Part shown: one piece after another, positions 42,098 to 50,792 of the stretch
How the letters are laid out: each line of letters starts with the position of its first letter
How positions within the stretch are numbered: position 1 is the stretch's first letter
DNA from: Saccharicrinis sp963677245
GTDB lineage: Bacteria > Bacteroidota > Bacteroidia > Bacteroidales > Marinilabiliaceae
Assembly (NCBI GenBank): GCA_963677245.1
Contig: OY781921.1
Location: 2,170,001-2,234,000, forward strand
DNA: 64,000 nucleotides
Direction: 5' to 3'
Position numbers and translations under genes: made by a program
Notes under the pieces: generated by a model
Seen by the model: only the letters and a program-made list of their open reading frames with translations
Databases searched by the model: none
Told to the model about the DNA's origin: nothing

Positions 42098-42682
42098 TTA
42101 ATTTCGTGATGGAAAAATACCTTGCAATGCAATAATAAAACGAACTGTAACATAAGGCTGCATATTATTTACAGCTTGTCCCCCTCCACTATTTCCAATC
42201 GTTACCTCCGGAATAGCACCATCACCAGATGTCTGATCAGAATACATATTCTCTCCGGAAACTGCCGGATATGTACCTGTTGGATCATCAGAATTGGCTT
42301 CATCATCATAAACCGGATTATTAGCAGTTGCTGTGTGCGTATGCGAAGGCATTTGGTTAACAGTTAAGGTGTTGGTTTCAGAACCTCCTGATTGGCCTTG
42401 TGGACGGTTTGTTAAACCTGGTCCGCTACCCGCATGCATGGGTACTCTTCCTCTTAAATCGGGTAAAGCAAAAGTTGTTCTACCATCACCACCATAAGTA
42501 GTGCCTAACAATGAAAAAAGTGCTGAATATTGAGCAATTGATAATATCTGCCCATCGCAAAATGCCCAACCTCTTGGCGCAAAATTACCTGCAAACATTC
42601 TTATTTCACCAATGAAAGGATCTTGCGCAAATACACCCGTTGATAGTGTAACAAAGGTTAATAAAATAAATAGTTTTTTCAT
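42098..42682 (-). CDS. Secreted phage tail-collar domain protein
   Basis: The 194-residue protein has a signal peptide (LFILLTFVTLSTGVFAQ). A tail-collar domain follows (about 20-95: FIGEIRMFAGNFAPRGWAFC, DGQILSIAQYSALFSLLGTT, DLRGRVPMHAG). The C-terminal QMPSHTHT and NMQPYVTVRFIIALQG are also family marks (microcystin-dependent-protein MdpB type). In phages this domain helps fibres attach. No other phage genes are here and it carries an export signal, so this is a cellular surface protein. It is co-directional with the T9SS protein gene 7 bases downstream and may be its partner in a surface fibre. Confidence 0.85.
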   Translation of the reverse strand: MKKLFILLTFVTLSTGVFAQDPFIGEIRMFAGNFAPRGWAFCDGQILSIAQYSALFSLLGTTYGGDGRTTFALPDLRGRVPMHAGSGPGLTNRPQGQSGGSETNTLTVNQMPSHTHTATANNPVYDDEANSDDPTGTYPAVSGENMYSDQTSGDGAIPEVTIGNSGGGQAVNNMQPYVTVRFIIALQGIFPSRN

Positions 42683-42788
42683 TTTTGATATTTTTAAGTT
42701 TAGTTTAATCAGTTTACAGGTTAACCCATTTTAAAATAAAGAGTTTATCAATTGTTGGGAAATTTGACCAACAGCTAAAATTAGAGAC

Positions 42789-42820
42789 AAAAAAAACTGC
42801 TCAATGAATTTGAACAGTTT
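42789..42820 (-). terminator. Terminator of the fmt operon
   Basis: On the minus strand AAACTG.TCAA and TTGA.CAGTTT form a hairpin and eight T follow. The site is about 23 bases after the fmt stop. Confidence 0.75.
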
Positions 42821-42842
42821 ACTTTATTTTTCTGATATAAAT

Positions 42843-43823
42843 TTAATCAAGCACTAATTTGCATTCATCCAGACTTTTAAAACCATTTAAAAACTCTTTG
42901 GCTGTCATTCTTTTTTTTCCAGCCAACTGAAGCATATGAACTTTTAATTTTCCGGTTTTTGCAGAAAAAACAATAGTGTTTTTACCATCAGTTTCTATTG
43001 TTCCTGGTTCAGACACGTCTCCTTCTTCCAACTCTGTTTCAAACAGTTTTAAACTCATCTTTTTACCTGCTGCATCCATCATCTCTGTCCATGCTGCCGG
43101 GTAAGGGCTCAATCCTCTTATTTTATTATGAATCACCTCAACGGGCTGATTCCAGTCCACTTTACAATCTTCTTTAAAAATTTTCGGTGCCGGATTTAAA
43201 ACCGTATTCTCATCTATAAATTCCTCCTGAGATTTCGTTTTAACGGAGTCTGCACAAATTCCATCTACTGTTTCCAATACCAACGAAGCACCCAATACCA
43301 TCATTTTATCATGCACTGTTCCGGCCGTATCATTGGGTTCAATAGGCATTCTTTTTTGATCGATAATATTACCAGTATCAATTTCATGCTGTAAAAAGAA
43401 AGTCGTTACACCTGTTTCTTTATCTCCATTAATCACAGCCCAGTTAATAGGAGCAGCACCTCTGTATTGTGGCAATAATGATCCATGCAAATTAAAAGTA
43501 CCCAAGCGCGGCATGTTCCATACTACCTCAGGTAACATTCTAAAAGCTACAATGACTTGCAAATCGGCATTCAATGCTTTTAATTCCTCTAAAAAAGATT
43601 CCGCTTTTAGTTTTTCGGGTTGCAGCACTTTAATGTCTTGTGAAACCGCATAATCTTTCACGGGTGAAGTTTTAATTTTTTGTCCTCTTCCGGCAGGTTT
43701 ATCCGGCACGGTAATAACTCCAACCACATTATAATTATTTTCCACTAATATTTTCAGGCTTTCCACCGCAAACTCTGGTGTACCCATAAATACAATTCTT
43801 AAATCTTCCTTTTTTATAGTCAT
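42843..43823 (-). CDS. fmt: Methionyl-tRNA formyltransferase
   Basis: Fmt adds a formyl group to the initiator Met-tRNA, using 10-formyl-tetrahydrofolate. I took the ATG at 43823 (MTIKKEDLRIVFMGTPEFA); the TTG at 43832 adds only three residues. The 326-residue length is normal. The family marks are FMGTPEFAVESL, GTFNLHGSLLPQYRGAAPINW (active-site N-x-H and SLLP), HEIDTGNII and the C-terminal FMT_C beta barrel (about 205-320). The upstream DUF5522 gene ends 22 bases before it in the same direction, so they form an operon. Confidence 0.94.
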   Translation of the reverse strand: MTIKKEDLRIVFMGTPEFAVESLKILVENNYNVVGVITVPDKPAGRGQKIKTSPVKDYAVSQDIKVLQPEKLKAESFLEELKALNADLQVIVAFRMLPEVVWNMPRLGTFNLHGSLLPQYRGAAPINWAVINGDKETGVTTFFLQHEIDTGNIIDQKRMPIEPNDTAGTVHDKMMVLGASLVLETVDGICADSVKTKSQEEFIDENTVLNPAPKIFKEDCKVDWNQPVEVIHNKIRGLSPYPAAWTEMMDAAGKKMSLKLFETELEEGDVSEPGTIETDGKNTIVFSAKTGKLKVHMLQLAGKKRMTAKEFLNGFKSLDECKLVLD

Positions 43824-43845
43824 TGTTAGCAATTTCTTTTGTTAT

Positions 43846-44034
43846 CTATTCCAGGTTGGTATTCCCTTTTTGATGTTTGGGAAAATAAGGACAGTTTTTA
43901 CAGCCATTTCCGCAGCAATATCCTCTTTCTGTTAAATATTTGCGTGTCATTATCCTAAATCCCCGGGGGTCCATTATAAAATCCTCTCCTTCTTTCAGCG
44001 GCTTCTGCGGATAATAATCGTCGATGTAATCCAT
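43846..44034 (-). CDS. DUF5522 small cysteine-rich protein
   Basis: The ATG at 44034 (MDYIDDYYPQKPLKEGEDF) gives 62 residues; a TTG at 44049 is an alternative. The C-terminal half carries the signature RGYCCGNGCKNCPY, with five cysteines that should hold zinc or an iron-sulphur cluster. The family is short and common in Bacteroidota, often adjoining translation or metabolic genes, with no proven function. It is followed by fmt in the same direction after 22 bases, so a link to translation is possible. Confidence 0.75.
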   Translation of the reverse strand: MDYIDDYYPQKPLKEGEDFIMDPRGFRIMTRKYLTERGYCCGNGCKNCPYFPKHQKGNTNLE

Positions 44035-44082
44035 TTCTTTTTTTTGCAAAGATATAGTTTAATACAATAATATTTAAGCATA

Positions 44083-44110
44083 AAAAAGACCTGATTCTAT
44101 TTATCAGGCC
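44083..44110 (-). terminator. Terminator of the DHOD-like gene
   Basis: On the minus strand GGCCTGAT and ATCAGGTC pair around seven bases and are followed by six T. Confidence 0.8.
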
Positions 44111-44134
44111 TCCTATCTACAATAAGCAATGTTG

Positions 44135-45121
44135 TTATTTCTCCGCAAAATGCTTCATAAACTGAATACGTAAGAAAGCGGCCGAGTTAGATGATCTTGA
44201 ATGGCTTAACACACCTTTAAATTGCTCTATTTTTTCAAAATCCTTACTCGACATCCATGTCTGTAAATCCTTCAGCATTAGCTTAATTTGCGCATAGCCA
44301 TTTTTATACAAGGTAGAAGCAACCTGAACTACAGGAGCTCCTGCCAGTAATAATTTTATCATGGTTTGTCCATCATGAATTCCGGTAGAAGCGGCTATAT
44401 CGCAATTTACTCTGTCACTCATAATAGCCACCCATCGCAAGGGCATTATATAATCATCTGGCGTACTAAAAATAGGTGCCGGAACTACATCAAATGTATC
44501 AATATCAATATCCGGAGAATAAAAACGATTAAATAATACAATTCCATCAACACCTGCATTGGAAAAACGCGTAATCATTCCGGATAAATTTGAAAAGTAG
44601 CTGCTTATTTTAATAGAAATAGGAATATTGACTTCTCTTTTTACAGCTTTTATAATTTCAAAATATTCCTTTTCATTTTCAATGCTAGTTAAATCCGGAT
44701 CAGAAGGTAAAATCGAAATATTTAGCTCCAATGCATCTGCTCCTGCATCTTCTAGTGACTTTGCAAAATAAGGCCAATTATGAGAACTTACACAGTTGAT
44801 ACTGGCAATAACCGGAATTTTGGTTTGCTTTTTACAATCTGAAATTAAAGTAAGATAATTAGTTAAAGTGTCTCCTACATTGTCAGCTTCATAAAACTCC
44901 ATGGTTTCCGGGTACAGATGATTCTCTGAATGCATTTTATTAAGTTCATGCTCCATCTCTGTAACGATTTCTTCCTCGAATAAGGATTTTAAAACCACGG
45001 CTCCGGCTCCATGCTTTTCTAACTCAACAATATCCTGTATTGAACTGGTTAAACCTGAAGCTGCTGCTATAATAGGACTTTTTAGGCTAAGCCCCAGATA
45101 AGAGGTGGATAATTCTGGCAT
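44135..45121 (-). CDS. Dihydroorotate dehydrogenase-like flavoprotein
   Basis: The 328-residue protein has the TIM-barrel layout of dihydroorotate dehydrogenases: LSTSYLGLSLKSPIIAAASG at the start, ADALELNISILPSD in the middle, PISIKISSYFSNL and GVDGIVLFNRFY. However, the canonical N-x-S-CPN motif after the strand is replaced by NIS-ILPSD. The usual Cys/Ser catalytic loop is not evident, and no PyrK partner is encoded nearby. It is therefore likely to bind FMN and reduce or oxidise some other substrate. It stands alone, divergent from anmK. The annotation as DHOD-like is firm; pyrimidine synthesis is doubtful. Confidence 0.75.
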   Translation of the reverse strand: MPELSTSYLGLSLKSPIIAAASGLTSSIQDIVELEKHGAGAVVLKSLFEEEIVTEMEHELNKMHSENHLYPETMEFYEADNVGDTLTNYLTLISDCKKQTKIPVIASINCVSSHNWPYFAKSLEDAGADALELNISILPSDPDLTSIENEKEYFEIIKAVKREVNIPISIKISSYFSNLSGMITRFSNAGVDGIVLFNRFYSPDIDIDTFDVVPAPIFSTPDDYIMPLRWVAIMSDRVNCDIAASTGIHDGQTMIKLLLAGAPVVQVASTLYKNGYAQIKLMLKDLQTWMSSKDFEKIEQFKGVLSHSRSSNSAAFLRIQFMKHFAEK

Positions 45122-45234
45122 AGTAGTATATTTGAATATTTAAATTTAACAAACGGTAATTTAAACAATATTTTAAAGATGCCTATCATTTGAAACATCA
45201 ATTTAAGTATTGTACCTGATTAAATAAAGTTAAA

Positions 45235-46299
45235 ATGAAAAATGACTACCTGGTAATTGGCGTTATGAGTGGCACTTCGCTGGACGGTTTGGACTTGGCG
45301 CTTTGCCATTTTAATCGAAAAGATGGTAATTGGTTTTATGATATACTAAAAGCAAACACTATTCCTTACGATCATGATCTAAAACAGAAACTAGGAACAT
45401 GTCAAAATTTGAGTGCCAGAGACTTTGTTGCCTTACACAGAAGTTATGGACGATTTATTGGAGAAAAAGTGAAAGCATTCTCGGATGGCGTAAATAAAAT
45501 TGATTTTATAGCTTCTCATGGTCATACCGTTTTTCATGAACCCGAAAAGCAAATTACATTCCAGATTGGTTGTGGAGCACAGATTGTCGCTCATTCTGGC
45601 ATCAAAACCATTTCTGATTTCAGGACGTTGGATATTGCATTAGGCGGACATGGTGCACCATTAGTTCCTATTGGCGATGAACTACTATTTCATTCATACG
45701 ACGCCTGTATCAATCTGGGCGGTTTTGCAAATATTTCCTATAAACAAAACCAGTTTCGTATAGCTTATGATATTTGCCCGGTAAATATTGTACTCAATGA
45801 ACTTTGTGAACTCTATTTTCATCAGTCCTATGATAAAGAAGGAGAACTTGGAAGACAAGGAAAAGTCATCCCCGAACTACTGAATCAGCTTAATAATATT
45901 GCTTTTTACAAGCTGGATGCACCAAAATCTCTTGCCAGAGAATGGGTGGAAAATCAATTCAATCCAATTATAAAGCCATATCTGTCTGAAAATATAATTG
46001 ACGTACTTACAACTTGCTATCATCATTTTGCCGAACAAATTGCGCACATTATTAATCAGCAAAAATTAAACATGGTCCTTTTTACCGGAGGTGGAACATT
46101 CAATTCCTTTTTTATGGAATTAATTAAAAGCAAGTGCTCTGCAGATATTTGCATTCCGGATTCTAAATTAATCAATTACAAGGAAGCATTAATCTTTGCT
46201 TTTTTGGGTGTGCTGAGAGATCAGGAAGAAGTTAATTGTTTAAAATCTGTAACCGGAGCAAAAAAAGATAACTGTGGCGGATCAGTTTTTATGGCATAA
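45235..46299 (+). CDS. anmK: Anhydro-N-acetylmuramic acid kinase
   Basis: The enzyme phosphorylates and opens 1,6-anhydro-MurNAc, giving MurNAc-6-phosphate for cell-wall recycling in the cytoplasm. The 354 residues start with the nucleotide-binding VIGVMSGTSLDGLDLALCHF. Other marks are FIASHGHTVFHEP, ISDFRTLDIALGGHGAPLVP (the catalytic Asp is in this FRxxDxxxGGxGAPL segment) and CINLGGFANIS. The second phosphate-binding segment is LFTGGGTFNSFF. It stands alone, divergent from the DHOD-like gene. Confidence 0.92.
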   Translation: MKNDYLVIGVMSGTSLDGLDLALCHFNRKDGNWFYDILKANTIPYDHDLKQKLGTCQNLSARDFVALHRSYGRFIGEKVKAFSDGVNKIDFIASHGHTVFHEPEKQITFQIGCGAQIVAHSGIKTISDFRTLDIALGGHGAPLVPIGDELLFHSYDACINLGGFANISYKQNQFRIAYDICPVNIVLNELCELYFHQSYDKEGELGRQGKVIPELLNQLNNIAFYKLDAPKSLAREWVENQFNPIIKPYLSENIIDVLTTCYHHFAEQIAHIINQQKLNMVLFTGGGTFNSFFMELIKSKCSADICIPDSKLINYKEALIFAFLGVLRDQEEVNCLKSVTGAKKDNCGGSVFMA

Positions 46300-46328
46300 A
46301 AAAAGAGTGACTGATGAGCCACTCTTTT
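46298..46328 (-). terminator. Terminator between anmK and ribBA
   Basis: AAAGAGTG and CACTCTTT form the stem. The minus strand carries the seven-T tail, so it mainly serves ribBA, but the stem could act in both directions between these convergent genes. Confidence 0.75.
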
Positions 46329-46346
46329 CAATATATCGTTGATGTA

Positions 46347-47582
46347 TTAGTCTTTTTTGTATTTAAAGAACTCCAGGTTATGACCCATTCGTTCTTTTTT
46401 GGTTTTCATATAAAACTCGTTGTGCTTGTTAGGCTCCACTTCAATTGAAACATTCTCCACAATCTCCAATCCATAACCTTCCAAACCAATTCTCTTCACC
46501 GGATTGTTAGACATTAAACGCATTTTACAAACACCCAATTCTCTCAATATTTGAGCACCAACTCCATAATCTCTTTCATCCGCGTCAAATCCCAACTCTA
46601 CATTTGCATCAACCGTATCTAAACCTTCTTCCTGTAGTTTATAAGCTTTCATTTTATTCATCAAGCCAATACCTCTACCCTCCTGATTCATATAAACGAT
46701 TACGCCTTTTCCTTCTTTTTCAATCGCTTCCATTGCTTTATGCAACTGCTCTCCACATTCGCATCTTTTAGAATGGAAAATATCACCAGTTGCGCAAGAA
46801 GAGTGTACTCTGACTAAAATAGGTTCATCTTTTTCCCATGTTCCTTTAATCAAAGCCATATGCTCTAAACCATTTGATTTTTGCTTAAATGGTACAAACT
46901 GAAAATCACCGTGCTCTGTCGGTAAATTAACTTGTACTCCTTTAATCACCAGGCTTTCTTCTTTTAAGCGATAAGCAATTAAATCTTTAATGGTAATCAA
47001 TTTTAAATCAAACTTCTTCGCAATTTCAATTAATTCAGGAAGACGAGCCATAGTACCATCTTCGTTCATAATTTCAACCAAAACTCCTACTGGAGATAAA
47101 CCTGCCATACGAGCCAAATCAACGGCAGCTTCCGTATGTCCCGATCTTCTTAGTACACCTTTATCTTTTGACTTTAAAGGAAAGATATGTCCCGGACGTC
47201 CTAGGTCCTCAGGTTTTGTATCCTTATTGCACAGCGCCAATATGGTTTTTGCTCTGTCTGAAGTAGAAATTCCGGTTGTACAACCTTGTCCTATCAAATC
47301 AACCGACACGGTGAAAGGTGTAGCATGTAGGGCTGTATTTTTACCAACCATTAATTCCAAATCCAGCTCTTCGCATCTTTTTTCGGTAATGGGTGTACAA
47401 ATAAGTCCTCTCCCATGCGTTGCCATAAAGTTCACCTTTTCCGGAGTTATCAGTTCTCCCGCTGCTATAAAATCACCCTCATTCTCTCTGTCCTCATCAT
47501 CTATTACAATGATTAACTCTCCTTTTCTGATAGCCTCTACGGCTTCTTCTATTGTATTTAACTGGTAAGATGTATCGCTCAT
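46347..47582 (-). CDS. ribBA: Bifunctional riboflavin enzyme: DHBP synthase and GTP cyclohydrolase II
   Basis: The 411-residue protein makes both precursors of riboflavin. The N-terminal RibB half (about 1-205) has VIDDEDRENEGDFI, THGRGLICTP, TTGISTSDRAKTI and RRSGHTEAAVDLA. The C-terminal RibA half (about 208-405) has the zinc cysteines in SCATGDIFHSKRCECGEQL, the catalytic segment MNQEGRGIGLMNKMKAYKLQ and the arginine in NPVKRIGLEGYGL. Both halves look intact. A good promoter lies 43-73 bases upstream, with two TTTTAGGCTC direct repeats over it. I see no FMN riboswitch. Flavin supply may matter for the redox locus in the first 12 kb. Confidence 0.95.
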   Translation of the reverse strand: MSDTSYQLNTIEEAVEAIRKGELIIVIDDEDRENEGDFIAAGELITPEKVNFMATHGRGLICTPITEKRCEELDLELMVGKNTALHATPFTVSVDLIGQGCTTGISTSDRAKTILALCNKDTKPEDLGRPGHIFPLKSKDKGVLRRSGHTEAAVDLARMAGLSPVGVLVEIMNEDGTMARLPELIEIAKKFDLKLITIKDLIAYRLKEESLVIKGVQVNLPTEHGDFQFVPFKQKSNGLEHMALIKGTWEKDEPILVRVHSSCATGDIFHSKRCECGEQLHKAMEAIEKEGKGVIVYMNQEGRGIGLMNKMKAYKLQEEGLDTVDANVELGFDADERDYGVGAQILRELGVCKMRLMSNNPVKRIGLEGYGLEIVENVSIEVEPNKHNEFYMKTKKERMGHNLEFFKYKKD

Positions 47583-47613
47583 GGCAATATTATAATAAAA
47601 TTATGGTCGTTGT

Positions 47614-47650
47614 TTTTAGGCTCGCAAAGTTAATCAAATATTTTAGGCTC
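47614..47650 (-). promoter_or_regulatory. Direct repeats over the ribBA promoter
   Basis: TTTTAGGCTC occurs at 47614-47623 and 47641-47650 (GAGCCTAAAA on the coding strand), 27 bases apart. One copy lies in the promoter spacer and one just after the minus-7 element, an arrangement suited to repressor binding. Confidence 0.5.
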
Positions 47651-47655
47651 AGCAA
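47625..47655 (-). promoter_or_regulatory. Bacteroidota-type promoter of ribBA
   Basis: On the minus strand TTG (47655-47653), 20 bases of spacer and TAACTTTG (47632-47625) match the consensus exactly. The start codon is 42 bases downstream. Confidence 0.65.
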
Positions 47656-47764
47656 TGTAATTATTCACATAGGTTTTATATCCCTAATAATTAGGGTTCT
47701 CTAAAATTATAAAACCATACCTAAAAACACATGATTGCCAATGTTATGAAGTATTTTCCTAAGC

Positions 47765-49294
47765 CTATTCTTTCTTCTTTTTAAAACGCGCAAACAACTT
47801 CTGAAAGAAAATAACATAGGCATCTGAATTTAAGATAGCAGAATCGGTAGCAGCCTTATAAGTTAAAAACACACCGATAGGAAATAGAACTATAGTGGAT
47901 AACCACATCCCTAAATGAGGTGGCCATACTTCCTCTTTACTTACTTTTAACCCGAATGTATCGATAATGTAATAAACGATAAAGAACACAATAGAAACCA
48001 CTACTGGCATCCCTAAGCCTCCTTTTCGGATAATAGCACCCAGTGGTGCACCAATGAAAAAGAAAATAAAACAGGCAAAGGATAAGGTAAATTTTCTATG
48101 CCACTCTATCTTATGTCGTACCAATTGGTAATCTACCTTATCAATATCAATCATTTGCTGATCGATAAGACTTTTGGTATCTCTGGCACGTCTTAAGGCG
48201 CTACTCATTACAGACAGCTTTGTTTTGGTTTTAAAAGTATCAAATATACTATCGAGATTAGCGACTGCATAATCATCGATACTTTTGATTTTGGGTTCCA
48301 CCTCTACTCTTTTCGATCTTAAGGTATCCTGACTGGTTCTGATAGATTTAATACTCCTGCTTGTCTTACTTCTAGAGTTGTTATTAACCGTAAAATAATT
48401 CCCTTTAACCCTTGGTTTTAAAACCGCAATATTCTTGTCTTTTTCTTGTTGCAAGGAGTCTGAATCATGAGCCAATTGCTCCAGATTTTTCATTCGGTTA
48501 TGGTTTTTAAATAAACCTTCATCATATCGGTTAAAATCCATCCCTTGCATAGGAATTAAGGCCACCTGTTTTTTAAAATGATCTACCCTAAACTGCTGCT
48601 TATCTTGTTTTCTAACACGTTTCTTTTCACCTTCCACCTTCTCATCATATGTGACTCCATCATATAAAGTAAGCTTCAAATGTTTTTTATCATCCGAAAA
48701 CTGTAATCTGCCAGAGTCTGCCAGAGTAACATTACTGTTTTTTGCTAATTTATTCCGATGATCATAAATCATTATATCATAAAGCATATCATCGGTTTTA
48801 GACTTGTGATCGATCTTAATACTAAAATCAGTTAAGCCATTATAAAATATCTTTTCTTTGATATCAAATTCAGGGCTTGCCTGACGAACCGACCACAACA
48901 AACTATACAGCTTTAAATTGGCAACAGGCATTACATTATTAGAAAACTTAAAGGCACCAATACATACCACTACCGTAAAAATAATGAGCGGAGACATAAT
49001 TCTGGGAAGTGAAATTCCGGCTGACTTTAAAGCGGTCAGTTCATAATTCTCGCCCAGATTTCCGAATGACATTAAGGAAGCTAAAAGAATCGCTAAAGGC
49101 AAAGCCATAGGTACCACCTGCAACGAAGCATAGAACATCAACTCCGCCAAAACACTAACTTCTAACCCCTTTCCAACTAAATCATCGACATATCGCCATA
49201 AAAATTGCATTACCAATATAAAAAGCGAAATAAAAAAGGTCATTATTAATGGACTCAAATAGCTTTTTAGAATAAAAATATGCAGTCGCTTCAT
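47765..49294 (-). CDS. LptF/LptG-type LPS transport permease
   Basis: The 509-residue protein has the YjgP/YjgQ fold. Three helices come at the start (about 13-35, 55-80, 97-118: YLSPLIMTFFISLFILVMQF, ALPLAILLASLMSFGNLGEN, PLIIFTVVVCIGAFKFSNNV). Three more are at the end (about 400-495). They enclose a long periplasmic beta-jellyroll region. LptF and LptG couple with LptB ATPase to pull lipopolysaccharide from the inner membrane. Typical members have about 360-380 residues. Here a basic, low-complexity stretch (about 265-385) makes it longer. Only one such gene is present here, so the second permease must lie elsewhere. Confidence 0.85.
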   Translation of the reverse strand: MKRLHIFILKSYLSPLIMTFFISLFILVMQFLWRYVDDLVGKGLEVSVLAELMFYASLQVVPMALPLAILLASLMSFGNLGENYELTALKSAGISLPRIMSPLIIFTVVVCIGAFKFSNNVMPVANLKLYSLLWSVRQASPEFDIKEKIFYNGLTDFSIKIDHKSKTDDMLYDIMIYDHRNKLAKNSNVTLADSGRLQFSDDKKHLKLTLYDGVTYDEKVEGEKKRVRKQDKQQFRVDHFKKQVALIPMQGMDFNRYDEGLFKNHNRMKNLEQLAHDSDSLQQEKDKNIAVLKPRVKGNYFTVNNNSRSKTSRSIKSIRTSQDTLRSKRVEVEPKIKSIDDYAVANLDSIFDTFKTKTKLSVMSSALRRARDTKSLIDQQMIDIDKVDYQLVRHKIEWHRKFTLSFACFIFFFIGAPLGAIIRKGGLGMPVVVSIVFFIVYYIIDTFGLKVSKEEVWPPHLGMWLSTIVLFPIGVFLTYKAATDSAILNSDAYVIFFQKLFARFKKKKE

Positions 49295-49340
49295 GCTTGT
49301 TTATTACTTGTAGGTGGAATTATTATACACGAATAATGCC

Positions 49341-49381
49341 AAAAAAAATGCATTCAAAGAATTTTGTAATTCTAAGAATGC
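49341..49381 (-). terminator. Terminator of the START-like gene
   Basis: On the minus strand GCATTC..AGAATT and AATTCT..GAATGC form a hairpin, then A and eight T. The site follows the START-like gene by 35 bases and separates it from the permease gene. Confidence 0.8.
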
Positions 49382-49415
49382 AAAGTTAAATTAATATTTT
49401 AATGTTTAATCTAAT

Positions 49416-49805
49416 TTAATTAGATCCTAAACCATGTTTTAGTTGATCAACCTGCTGATTCCACAACTCAATTGAATCATCTTTGTCGTCTTCTTCCACA
49501 AAATCGGTAATCACCAATGCTGTATCCCCGGTTAGTTCATCTACATCAATGCTAAACTCAAAGTACGCATCCTCATCTTCATCATCCAGCCAATGAAAGC
49601 GAACAAATTTAGATTCCTTTTTTGAAACCAGTTCTGCTTCCTGCTCTGCTCCTTCCCACATAAAGGTGTACACTTTTCCTTTAACATTTACATCATCAGC
49701 AAACCATTCAGATAAACCGCTTGGACTTGATAATCGATTATATAAAATAGAGGGAGAAGTTTTAATAATGAATTCAAGTTCTATTTTTTCTTTTTCTTCT
49801 GACAT
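49416..49805 (-). CDS. START-like (AHSA1/SRPBCC type) domain protein
   Basis: The 129-residue protein is a single SRPBCC-type domain. It starts IELEFIIKTSPSILYNRLSS, then PSGLSEWFADDVNVKG, YTFMWEGAEQEAELVSKKES and FVRFHWLDDEDEDAYFEFSI, and ends with the C-terminal helix SIELWNQQVDQLKHGLG. This matches a START-like subfamily of Bacteroidota with no assigned ligand. It is very acidic and soluble. The gene has its own terminator and lies upstream of the permease gene in the same direction. Confidence 0.8.
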   Translation of the reverse strand: MSEEKEKIELEFIIKTSPSILYNRLSSPSGLSEWFADDVNVKGKVYTFMWEGAEQEAELVSKKESKFVRFHWLDDEDEDAYFEFSIDVDELTGDTALVITDFVEEDDKDDSIELWNQQVDQLKHGLGSN

Positions 49806-50003
49806 TGCTAATAGCTTTTCATTTATGTACTGGTTGGCAATATAATATAATTAATGGTATTTATAAACACCCATTTTAATAAACTTTAACATAAATACAC
49901 AAGCAATAGAATAATCGTTTTAAATATTCCAATTTGAGGAAGATATTACACTATGGCCATGCATAATTAGCTTTTAAAACTATTTTTGCCTCAAATTATT
50001 TTA

Positions 50004-50792
50004 ATGATGAAGTTTTTTTTGCATAAAATACCAGGCTTTCAATTAAGCATAATGGTAATATCTGTTATTGCCGTTTCCATATTACTAATTCTTCCTTTGG
50101 AAAATCGTGTCATTTTTGACTCTACTCTGGCTCATATATGGATAATCATCACCAATACTGGAAGTACTGTAGGAGTTGGTGTATTTTTAATTATCATCTC
50201 ATTCATTTTATCCTATACCTCAAAAGCAATCAAACTAACATTTAAAAAATTCGCAATTATTTTATTAAGTATAGGTGTAATTTTAGGAGCTGTGGCGTTT
50301 TTAAACGAACATCTTATTAAGGAAAGAATTAAAGTAGAAAGACCTAGTGTCAAATCTTTAAGTACATCTCTTGGTTTTAATTCGAATGATTACTACAGCT
50401 ATCCAACAAAAAAAGAAAGAAGTGCATATCTACAAAGTATTATATCTAAAGTGGATCAAAGAAAAATTACAATTCAAGATAAATATATAACATCTGAGGC
50501 ATTACAAGTATGGATCAAAGAAAGTGGTTATTCTTTCCCTTCCGGACATTCGGTTACTGCTTTTTTACTAGCGGTATTAATCCCTTATCTATTTAAGATC
50601 AGGTACAATAAGCATAAATTAGCCACGACATTGTTTTTTATATGGGCAACTGCAATTGCATACTCTCGCGTATTGCTGGGTGTACACTCTGCTTACGATG
50701 TAACTTTAGGAGCTATTTGGGGAGAAATAATTGGAAATATACTTATTCTGAGCGGGCTGGTTGATAAGTTGATGATAACAAATAAAGCATAA
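50004..50792 (+). CDS. PAP2 superfamily membrane phosphatase
   Basis: I take the ATG at 50004 (MMKFFLHKIPGFQLS); the frame opens at a TTG at 49986. The 262-residue protein has about six membrane helices. It carries the three phosphatase motifs KERIKVERP (KxxxxxxRP), SFPSGHSVTA (PSGH) and SRVLLGVHSAYDV (SRxxxxxHxxxD). It probably removes phosphate from a lipid such as undecaprenyl pyrophosphate or phosphatidate at the outer face of the inner membrane. The substrate cannot be told from the sequence. A TATTTTTG minus-7 candidate lies at 49981-49988. Confidence 0.88.
   Translation: MMKFFLHKIPGFQLSIMVISVIAVSILLILPLENRVIFDSTLAHIWIIITNTGSTVGVGVFLIIISFILSYTSKAIKLTFKKFAIILLSIGVILGAVAFLNEHLIKERIKVERPSVKSLSTSLGFNSNDYYSYPTKKERSAYLQSIISKVDQRKITIQDKYITSEALQVWIKESGYSFPSGHSVTAFLLAVLIPYLFKIRYNKHKLATTLFFIWATAIAYSRVLLGVHSAYDVTLGAIWGEIIGNILILSGLVDKLMITNKA

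Noticed and set aside
42098..42682. Prophage, suggested by the tail-collar domain
   Set aside because: No other phage genes, integrase or att sites are near, and the protein has a signal peptide and a T9SS partner.
46990..47568. 192-residue frame antisense to ribBA
   Set aside because: It is a Ser/Pro-rich shadow of the conserved ribBA coding sequence.
47583..47764. FMN riboswitch before ribBA
   Set aside because: The conserved FMN element segments are not present in the leader. A promoter and direct repeats explain the region better.
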